Assembly (NCBI GenBank): GCA_041656175.1
Contig: JBBAEA010000154.1
Span: 1-7,702, forward strand
Source of the DNA: JBBAEA01 sp041656175
GTDB taxonomy: Bacteria > Myxococcota_A > Bradymonadia > UBA4248
Reading direction: 5' to 3'
Length of the DNA: 7,702 nt
Shown: in pieces, positions 1-4,990 of the stretch
Numbering within the stretch: position 1 is the first letter of the stretch
How the letters are laid out: the number at the start of each line of letters is the position of its first letter
Translations under genes and position numbers: made by a program
Notes under the pieces: generated by a model
Told to the model about the DNA's origin: nothing
The model's input: only the letters and a program-made list of their open reading frames with translations
The model's database searches: none

Positions 1-23
1 GCGAGCCACACCCCCCGCCAGTC

Positions 24-55
24 ATCGCCAGACGCACGAAGTGCAACGCGGCGAT
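24..55. repeat. Imperfect inverted repeat at the left edge
   Basis: ATCGCC at 24-29 pairs with GGCGAT at 50-55, and inside it GCAC at 34-37 pairs with GTGC at 41-44 around a GAA loop. This gives a two-part hairpin with an internal loop. It could be the end of a terminator or part of an intergenic repeat belonging to whatever lies to the left. There is no T-tract after it, so a terminator role is weak. Confidence 0.3.
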
Positions 56-150
56 CTTCCAGCGGGATTACAAAAGAAAACACCCTACCCGAATACACCC
101 CAAAACGATATTCTTCACAATAATTACCTTGACAACCAAGACGGTATCTC

Positions 151-172
151 TACGGGGGGCCAGCCCCCCGTA
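151..172. repeat. Perfect GC-rich palindrome (10-bp arms)
   Basis: The arm TACGGGGGGC at 151-160 is followed by CA and then by its exact reverse complement at 163-172. With a realistic 4-nt loop it still makes a 9-bp stem, eight pairs of which are G-C. There is no T-tract on the + strand; on either strand it could act as a strong RNA hairpin, a 3'-end stabiliser or a dispersed palindromic repeat. It is followed by more C-rich sequence up to about 183. Its role is not shown by the sequence. Confidence 0.6.
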
Positions 173-523
173 ACGCCCCCGACGCGATTGTTCAGAGCCT
201 CCCTAAGGGCAGCTGTAGGGGAAGGTTTGAAAGCTGTCCCAAAGATTACGGCATAAGCAGTTAAAAGTAGCTAAGCTAAAGTAAAGAAAGTTATCTGGGT
301 TAGTTTGAATTCAGTCAAAAATCGAAAGATGCATTAGTTAGCAAGTTTAATGCTGTGCGCCAATAAAACAAAGTTTCCATTAGTTCTGCTTTCACCCAAT
401 AGAGATGCAGCTCATTGCTTTGAGTCGAACTTAGCTCGACCTCACACAAGCGGGAGATGACGATGAAGAAGCACTTGCATAGCTTGCGTTGCAATGTTAA
501 AATAGCGCAGGATTTGTTTTGGC

Positions 524-540
524 GGAGGGCTGTAAAGATG
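524..540 (+). promoter_or_regulatory. Ribosome-binding site that favours the ATG at 538
   Basis: GGAGG at 524-528 stands 9 nt before the ATG at 538. An upstream in-frame pair of ATGs at 457 and 463 also has a site, GGGAG at 452-456: it directly abuts 457 and is 6 nt from 463. The 538 start is preferred because it puts the lipobox cysteine at residue 30, a normal length for a lipoprotein signal peptide; 463 would place it at residue 55. Confidence 0.6.
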
Positions 541-2643
541 CTTAAGCGGATTTATTTTGTGCAAAGGAAGCCAGCGATAAGTGTATTTTATTTCTTGTTC
601 ATGACATTGTTCCTTATTTTATCTTGCGAGACAGGTGAAGCTCTCAATTTTACACCAAATCAAGAAGGTGTGTGCCCACCGCGTGATGCCCGTTGTTGCC
701 CCGATGAGATGGATGAGTGCAGTTTTGATGAAATGCGAGAAGCTGGCAAATGCGAGATGGGCGACGAGCTTGATTATGGGCTAAAGAAGGGGCGTTGTAC
801 TAATGACAAAACATGTAGACCCGTGGGCTTGAATGACGAGGTTTTTGTTTTTGCCTGTAGAGAGCGATGTACAGAAGCGCAAACTGCTTGTTTAGACAAT
901 AATAATGACGCGACATGTGTTGATGTAATGAGGGATAACGACAACTGCGGTGGATGTTTTTACGATGGTACGGGTAATCGTTGTGCAGAGGCTGTGTCGT
1001 GTAAAAATGGCTACTGCCAGCTAGTATGCCCTACGCCGCAAATTAGCTGCGGAGGAGTTTGCGTTAACCCGCAAAGCGATAATGAGAACTGTGGTGGTTG
1101 CAGAGCCGAGGGCAAGGGCGCAAAGTGTACGGCGGGTTTACGCTGTAGTAACGGTGAGTGTGCAACTGATTGTGCTGAAGGCTATGTGCCTTGCGGCGAA
1201 GCTTGTATTAACCCCAATAACGATCCCCTGCACTGCGGTGCTTGTTCTTTAATTGGTCAAGACAATAAGTGCGATGATGGCTACCAATGCATTGATGCAG
1301 AGTGTAAGCCGTTTTGTGCCGAGGCTTGCCAAAACGGTGGTACTTGTAGTGCTCCCAATACTTGTACATGCACTGCGGGTTGGAGCGGTGAAACATGTAC
1401 GACGCCAGTTTGTAGTCCTAGTTGTAAAAATGGCGGTACTTGCAGTGCTTCTCATAAGTGTATATGCGCATCGGGTTGGAGCGGTGAAACATGTACGACG
1501 CCAGTTTGTAGTCCTAGTTGTAAAAATGGCGGTACTTGCACAGGTCCCAATACCTGCACATGTGCATCGGGTTGGGGCGGTAATACTTGTACTACGCCAG
1601 TCTGTAACCCTAGCTGCCAAAACGGTGGTACATGCAACTCTCCTAATAAGTGTACATGCGCCTCTGACTGGAGTGGTGAAACATGTACGACGCCAGTTTG
1701 TAGTCCTAGTTGTAAAAATGGCGGTACTTGCAGTGCTTCTCATAAGTGTATATGCGCATCGGGTTGGAGCGGTGAAAGATGTGAAACGCCAGTTTGTAGT
1801 ATTGAATGCCAAAATGGTGGAATTTGCATAGGTTCCAATACTTGTTCCTGCCCCATATCGTGGATTGGACAGGATTGTTCGACACCAGATCGCGTTAGAA
1901 TACCCGCGTCGGGAACAACTACAACTTTTGTTATGGGGCGCCCCGATAGCGACACTTGGGGATACAGTGAGGAACAACCGAGTCATAATGTGACATTGGA
2001 TGCCTACATGATGGATCGCTATTTGGTAACGGCGGCTTCATATAAGCTCTGTGTAGATGCGGGGGATTGCACCGTAGCTGATACGTCTGAAGATTGTACC
2101 TATGGTGTAGCAGGAAAAGAAAAACACCCAATCAATTGCGTGGATTGGATGCAAGCAAAAGCTTATTGTGAGTGGGCAGGTGGGCGCTTACCGACCGAGG
2201 CAGAGTGGGAGCGAGCGGCTAAGGGAACGACGCATCGCCGCTATCCGTGGGGCGATGAATGCCCAAAGGGATGGGATGATGTTTGCGAGGGGGCAGAGTG
2301 GACCGAGTCGACTGCTAAAGCTAACTGCCATGAATATTTTTGTAATGATGGCTTTAAAACCACTTCGCCAGTAGATCAATTCCCTGCAGGGAGATCGCCC
2401 GATGGGGTATACGATATGGCGGGGAACATTTTCGAGTGGACGAGCGATTGGGCATATCGAACGTATACATCGACTGCAGTGACAAATCCCACGGGGCCTG
2501 CAAGTGGTCAGTATCGTGTCATTCGCGGTGGTTTCTGGCCCGACTTTGGTGACAGCATGCGTGCCGCGTATCGCGCCACTTATTTCCCTCCCGACTACTA
2601 CCACAGCTACATTGGGCTGCGGTGCGCAAGTTCAGTTCCCTGA
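538..2643 (+). CDS. Surface lipoprotein with Cys-rich repeats, six EGF-like repeats and an FGE/SUMF1-like domain
   Basis: Predicted secreted, lipid-anchored protein of 701 residues. The N-terminus has a basic start (MLKR), a hydrophobic stretch and a lipobox-like ILSC with Cys30, followed by Glu. Residues 31-256 are Cys-rich; three units (about 111-160, 164-208, 212-256) share spaced cysteines with a C-G-x-C core, as in Cys-rich repeats of myxobacterial surface proteins. Residues 259-450 are six tandem 32-residue EGF-like repeats, each C-x3-C-x5-C-x5-C-x-C-x8-C with a C-x-NGG motif and a G-W or similar near the end. Residues 451-701 are an FGE-sulfatase fold: GGRLPTEAEWERAA at 548-561, YPWGDE at 569, a GVYDMAGNIFEW motif at 623-634, RVIRGGFW at 660-667 and GLRC at 693-696. 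In an ungapped alignment to human FGE the catalytic Cys336 and Cys341 correspond to Asp669 and Met674, so formylglycine-generating activity is unlikely; a binding or structural role at the cell surface is inferred. Ligand and partner are unknown. A longer form from 457 or 463 is possible. Confidence 0.92.
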   Translation: MLKRIYFVQRKPAISVFYFLFMTLFLILSCETGEALNFTPNQEGVCPPRDARCCPDEMDECSFDEMREAGKCEMGDELDYGLKKGRCTNDKTCRPVGLNDEVFVFACRERCTEAQTACLDNNNDATCVDVMRDNDNCGGCFYDGTGNRCAEAVSCKNGYCQLVCPTPQISCGGVCVNPQSDNENCGGCRAEGKGAKCTAGLRCSNGECATDCAEGYVPCGEACINPNNDPLHCGACSLIGQDNKCDDGYQCIDAECKPFCAEACQNGGTCSAPNTCTCTAGWSGETCTTPVCSPSCKNGGTCSASHKCICASGWSGETCTTPVCSPSCKNGGTCTGPNTCTCASGWGGNTCTTPVCNPSCQNGGTCNSPNKCTCASDWSGETCTTPVCSPSCKNGGTCSASHKCICASGWSGERCETPVCSIECQNGGICIGSNTCSCPISWIGQDCSTPDRVRIPASGTTTTFVMGRPDSDTWGYSEEQPSHNVTLDAYMMDRYLVTAASYKLCVDAGDCTVADTSEDCTYGVAGKEKHPINCVDWMQAKAYCEWAGGRLPTEAEWERAAKGTTHRRYPWGDECPKGWDDVCEGAEWTESTAKANCHEYFCNDGFKTTSPVDQFPAGRSPDGVYDMAGNIFEWTSDWAYRTYTSTAVTNPTGPASGQYRVIRGGFWPDFGDSMRAAYRATYFPPDYYHSYIGLRCASSVP
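1312..1887 (+). repeat. Six in-frame 96-bp tandem repeats encoding EGF-like modules
   Basis: Units start at 1312, 1408, 1504, 1600, 1696 and 1792, each exactly 96 bp. They are coding repeats, not a CRISPR array, since there are no unique spacers and all units keep the reading frame and six cysteines. Identity is highest between units 2 and 5: a 103-nt stretch at 1387-1489 recurs exactly at 1675-1777, three units away. A 69-nt stretch at 1376-1444 also recurs exactly at 1472-1540, one unit away. The first and last units are the most diverged, as expected when inner units are duplicated or homogenised by recombination. Confidence 0.95.
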
Positions 2644-2688
2644 GCTTTCATCCCTTATTTTCTAGAAATTTTGTTTTGCCAAAAACTG

Positions 2689-2800
2689 GACGGGGCGTCG
2701 CGGGGTGTCCCCGCGGAGGGGGTAGACGCAAACCCGCGCACAGCGCGGGGTTGCGGCGGAGGGGGAAACTTCCCCCACCAAAATAACAGCTTAAAAGCTG
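2689..2800. repeat. Cluster of five consecutive hairpins
   Basis: Five inverted repeats follow one another: 2689-2699 (4-bp stem, GGG loop); 2700-2714 (GCGGGG arm, TGT loop); 2728-2754 (12-position stem with one A-G mismatch, ACA loop); 2761-2776 (arm GGGGGAA, 2-nt loop as drawn); and 2787-2800 (CAGCTT arm, AA between). The first four are very GC-rich. No T-tract follows on the + strand, while on the - strand a short T-run (complement of 2681-2685) follows the cluster. It may end or protect the lipoprotein mRNA, or be a composite dispersed intergenic element; the sequence alone cannot decide. Confidence 0.65.
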
Positions 2801-2802
2801 CC

Positions 2803-2825
2803 AAATATACGACTTTGCGCTTGCC
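2803..2825 (+). repeat. 23-bp dispersed repeat, copy 1
   Basis: This stretch, beginning AAATATACGACTTTGC, is an exact reverse complement of 7680-7702 at the right edge of the window. A perfect 23-bp match is very unlikely by chance in under 8 kb. It lies directly after the hairpin cluster. The left boundary of the match is unknown because copy 2 runs into the window end. The two copies face each other and bracket dnaG-rpoD. Confidence 0.85.
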
Positions 2826-2882
2826 CTAGCCATAGTTCCCCGCCAAAAAAAATAAATTTCTCTCATTGTGAATAAAAGCCGT

Positions 2883-2910
2883 TTGACTTTGAAAGAATTT
2901 TGCCTAATTT
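2883..2910 (+). promoter_or_regulatory. Probable sigma-70 promoter for dnaG
   Basis: TTGACT at 2883-2888 matches the -35 consensus at five of six positions. After a 16-nt spacer, TAATTT at 2905-2910 could serve as -10, although it matches only three of six positions; a TG lies just upstream. Transcription would then start near 2917, just before the GGAGG at 2926-2930. The surrounding AT-rich sequence and position right before dnaG support it; the weak -10 box limits confidence. Confidence 0.4.
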
Positions 2911-2925
2911 AAGTGCTTCGGGGGC

Positions 2926-2988
2926 GGAGGCAGTAGTTTGTGGGGAGTGTTTAGTGGAATTACTGGCTTTTGGAGCGGATGTCGATTG
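2926..2988 (+). promoter_or_regulatory. Two competing ribosome-binding sites with TTG starts for dnaG
   Basis: GGAGG at 2926-2930 lies 7 nt before an in-frame TTG at 2938. GGAG at 2972-2975 lies 10 nt before a second in-frame TTG at 2986. Starting at 2986 gives MIEEHVIREI, which matches the normal N-terminus of DnaG just ahead of the zinc-binding domain. Starting at 2938 adds 16 residues, rich in Gly, Trp and Phe, that are not typical of the family. The Shine-Dalgarno match alone slightly favours 2938, so both are recorded. Confidence 0.55.
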
Positions 2989-4800
2989 ATTGAAGAGCAT
3001 GTCATACGCGAGATTTTGAGCTCGGTCGATATAATGCGGTTGGTGGGGGACTATGTGCAGCTCAAGCGCGTGGGGCGTAGTATTAAGGGCTTGTGTCCGT
3101 TTCATGCGGAGAAAACGCCGAGTTTTAGCGTTAGTCCAGAGAAGGGGGTGTATTATTGTTTTGGCTGTGGAGTGGGGGGGAGTGCGCTTGATTTTTTGAT
3201 GCGTATTGAGGGTTTGAGTTTTTTGGATGCGCTGGGGCGTTTGGCTGAGCAGGTGGGTGTGACGCTGAAGCATGTGGATGGGGGGAGAGGTTTGTCGCGG
3301 CGGCATAAGCGGGATGTGCAGCTGGAGATAATGCGGGAGGCGAGTGATTTTTTTGAGCGTGAGTTTGGGGCGGAGCATGGCGCGGAGGCGCGGGAGTATG
3401 CGCGGGCGCGTGGGATGAGTGATGAGATGGTCGAGTCGTTTGCGATAGGCTATGCGTCGGGGGATTGGGAAGGGATGCCTCAATATTTGCGACTTCGGGG
3501 TCAGGATCTTGAGGAGGCGCTTGTTTTAGGTTTAGTGGGAAAGCGCGATAGCGGTGGGTATTACGGTCGTTTTCATCGGCGTTTGATGTTTCCAGTGCGG
3601 GATGAGCGTGGGAAGGTGATTGCGTTTAGCGGTCGAGCGCTGGAGGGCGGGGATACGGCGAAGTATATCAATAGCCCAGAGAGTGAACTTTATACGAAAG
3701 GCGAGCATCTTTTTGGTTTATATCAGGCTAAGGAGCATATTCGTCGAGAAAAATTCGCTATTTTGGTGGAAGGCAATCTTGACGTCGTTATGATGCATGC
3801 TTATGGATTTAGGCAGACGGTGGCTTCCTTAGGGACGGCGCTGACGATGGAGCAGGGGAAGCTGCTATCGCGTTTTGCGGATCGCGTTGTGGTGTTGTAT
3901 GATGCGGATGCAGCAGGTCGCAAGGCGGCGATGCGTTCACTTCGTGTGTTTTTGTCATATCCTATGGATGCGCGGATAGTTTCGCTTCCGCAGGGAGAGG
4001 ATCCTGATAGTTTTATTCAAATTTATGGTAGAGAGGCGATGGCGTCGTTATTGGGGGATGCCGAGCCGCTTTCGATGTGGTGCGTTAAGCAGAAGTGCGA
4101 GAGTATTCTTGCGGCGCCGCTTGAGTTACGCAAGCATAGCCTTGGGGAGTTAGGGGATGTGCTAAAGTTATTTACGGATCCTTTGGCGCAGCGTCACTTC
4201 TTAGATGAGAGCGCGCGGATTTTGTCGATGGATCCCAAAAGACTTGCAGAGGCTTTGTCGATGGCGTATAGCACACGTGTTGTAGCTAGGGCAAAGACGC
4301 AGCATTTGACTACGTCCAAGCCTAGCCGTGATCCAATAGAGTGGGATCTTCTTCGCATTTTATTAGAGCATCCAAGTAAATTGATGGAATTTGTACAAGA
4401 GGGTTGGGCGGAATTGTTGGAAAATGCGGATGCGTCCATGCTCGTAAAGACAGTAAGTGCGCTACCACAGGAACTAGATGCAAACGCAGTGATGGCGGAG
4501 CTTGAGGAGCAGCGCCTGCGCTCATTATATAATGAGTGCATCTGTTCGGAACTTGCGGTGAGTGATGAATTGTTGGAGGATTGGTACCGTGGTGCGGTGG
4601 CGAGTTTGGCGGAGAAGTGGGCTGATAAAGAGATTGCAAACGTTGTGACTGCTTTGAGCTTGTCGCTAGAACAGAGTAACGACGATGAGACGGAATCGCT
4701 CTTGGAGCGTTTCAACGCCTTGCAAAAATTCAAACGTGAGGCTGCGGTTGATCGTCGCATGAATTGGAAGTCTTTGGAACGGGGAGCTTCTACACTGTAA
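2986..4800 (+). CDS. dnaG: DNA primase DnaG
   Basis: Synthesises RNA primers for Okazaki fragments at the replication fork, working with the replicative helicase DnaB. The 604-residue product is close to the usual length (E. coli, 581). The N-terminal zinc-binding domain has Cys37 and His40, then Cys58 and Cys61, in the CPFHAEKTPSF and CFGCG motifs. A basic RNA-polymerase domain follows (about 120-245; it includes RFHRRLMFPVRD). The TOPRIM catalytic core is at about 255-340, with EGNLDV starting at Glu262 and metal-binding Asp306 and Asp308 in YDADAAGRKA. The helicase-binding C-terminal domain is at about 430-604 and is divergent, as usual. No truncation or frameshift is seen. Both candidate starts are TTG (2986 preferred, 2938 possible). 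The first third is strongly G-rich over C on the coding strand. rpoD follows 187 bp downstream in the same direction, the conserved order of the macromolecular synthesis operon; rpsU is not adjacent. Confidence 0.98.
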   Translation: MIEEHVIREILSSVDIMRLVGDYVQLKRVGRSIKGLCPFHAEKTPSFSVSPEKGVYYCFGCGVGGSALDFLMRIEGLSFLDALGRLAEQVGVTLKHVDGGRGLSRRHKRDVQLEIMREASDFFEREFGAEHGAEAREYARARGMSDEMVESFAIGYASGDWEGMPQYLRLRGQDLEEALVLGLVGKRDSGGYYGRFHRRLMFPVRDERGKVIAFSGRALEGGDTAKYINSPESELYTKGEHLFGLYQAKEHIRREKFAILVEGNLDVVMMHAYGFRQTVASLGTALTMEQGKLLSRFADRVVVLYDADAAGRKAAMRSLRVFLSYPMDARIVSLPQGEDPDSFIQIYGREAMASLLGDAEPLSMWCVKQKCESILAAPLELRKHSLGELGDVLKLFTDPLAQRHFLDESARILSMDPKRLAEALSMAYSTRVVARAKTQHLTTSKPSRDPIEWDLLRILLEHPSKLMEFVQEGWAELLENADASMLVKTVSALPQELDANAVMAELEEQRLRSLYNECICSELAVSDELLEDWYRGAVASLAEKWADKEIANVVTALSLSLEQSNDDETESLLERFNALQKFKREAAVDRRMNWKSLERGASTL

Positions 4801-4830
4801 TTGCTATGTTTCGCGGCGCGGGCTACCATT

Positions 4831-4857
4831 AGCTAGCGCAGTGCGGAGCTGTTTTTT
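4831..4857 (+). terminator. Weak terminator- or attenuator-like hairpin between dnaG and rpoD
   Basis: AGCT at 4831-4834 pairs with AGCT at 4847-4850, and CGC at 4837-4839 pairs with GCG at 4843-4845 around an AGT loop, with a small internal loop. A run of six T follows at 4852-4857, then ATATTTT. The stem is short and interrupted, so termination would be partial. A partial stop here would let rpoD be expressed separately from dnaG. Confidence 0.35.
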
Positions 4858-4902
4858 ATATTTTGTACTAAATTACTGAGTTTTGCGTGCTGGGCAGCAA
4901 GA

Positions 4903-4938
4903 TATAAGCATTGCGAATAATTAAATCGTGTGTATGAA
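4903..4938 (+). promoter_or_regulatory. Candidate promoter elements for rpoD
   Basis: Two options are visible in the AT-rich gap. TATAAG at 4903-4908 is a good -10 box, but the nearest -35-like TTGCGT at 4883-4888 leaves only 14 nt. Alternatively TTGCGA at 4911-4916 and TATGAA at 4933-4938 are 16 nt apart, each matching four of six consensus positions. Either would give rpoD a short leader and expression independent of dnaG, as is common for this gene pair. A 5-bp hairpin (4956-4970) sits just before the ribosome-binding site. Confidence 0.3.
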
Positions 4939-4975
4939 GTAAACAACGCTTTATTTGCGTTGCTTACGCAGAAAC

Positions 4976-4990
4976 GGGAGTGAGTTCATG
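4976..4990 (+). promoter_or_regulatory. Ribosome-binding site fixing the rpoD start at 4988
   Basis: GGGAG at 4976-4980 is 7 nt before the ATG at 4988. An upstream in-frame TTG at 4955 would add 11 residues and has no good site ahead of it. The ATG start places sigma region 1.1 right at the N-terminus, as in other RpoD proteins. Confidence 0.8.

Larger units (their letters stand above)
1..537. other. Gene-poor leader region upstream of the lipoprotein gene
   Basis: I see no convincing gene here. Forward frame 2 is open from the window edge to a stop at 254-256, and frame 1 is open to a stop at 121-123, so the tail of an upstream gene cannot be excluded. The frame-2 peptide is proline- and basic-rich, resembles no family I know, and runs through a perfect GC-rich palindrome, which argues for non-coding DNA. 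From about 257 the sequence becomes AT-rich, as expected for a promoter and leader. A TTTAAT hexamer at 346-351 resembles a -10 box but has no good -35 partner. A small inverted repeat (GTCGA 424-428, TCGAC 436-440, 7-nt loop) lies shortly before the first ribosome-binding site. No tRNA or known RNA motif was recognised. Confidence 0.5.
2644..2985. other. Hairpin-rich spacer between the lipoprotein gene and dnaG
   Basis: No gene is supported. A reverse-strand reading frame of 72 codons covers 2648-2866, but it reads through hairpins and a dispersed repeat and has no family signature. The spacer contains, in order: an AT-rich stretch just after the lipoprotein stop, five consecutive hairpins (2689-2800), one copy of a 23-bp repeat (2803-2825), an A-rich stretch near 2845-2858, a likely promoter (2883-2910), and two candidate ribosome-binding sites for dnaG. 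The 3' end of the lipoprotein transcript probably lies among the hairpins. The rpsU gene that often precedes dnaG in other bacteria is not here. Confidence 0.8.

Noticed and set aside
129..134. Perfect TTGACA box
   Set aside because: No acceptable -10 hexamer 15-19 nt downstream; the GC palindrome occupies that position.
2..256. Forward frame open from the window edge, with a GTG at 41 giving 71 codons
   Set aside because: Runs through a perfect GC palindrome, has no recognisable domain and no clear ribosome-binding site at 41; more likely non-coding. An upstream gene tail cannot be fully excluded.
1312..1887. Regular 96-bp repeats resembling a CRISPR array
   Set aside because: Units are contiguous, in frame and coding, with no unique spacers or palindromic repeat core.
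1249..1986. 245-codon reverse-strand reading frame opposite the EGF repeats
   Set aside because: Its repeats simply mirror the 96-bp coding repeats on the + strand; the + strand protein has a coherent six-cysteine pattern and domain order.
2648..2866. 72-codon reverse-strand reading frame in the spacer before dnaG
   Set aside because: It consists of the hairpin cluster and the 23-bp repeat read in one frame; no family signature, so treated as spurious.
2863..3483. 206-codon reverse-strand frame over the start of dnaG
   Set aside because: A shadow of the G-rich, stop-poor coding strand; the + strand encodes the conserved primase zinc and polymerase domains.
4801..4987. Possible tRNA or small RNA gene between dnaG and rpoD
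   Set aside because: No cloverleaf, T-loop motif or CCA end could be found; only a weak hairpin and AT-rich promoter-like sequence.
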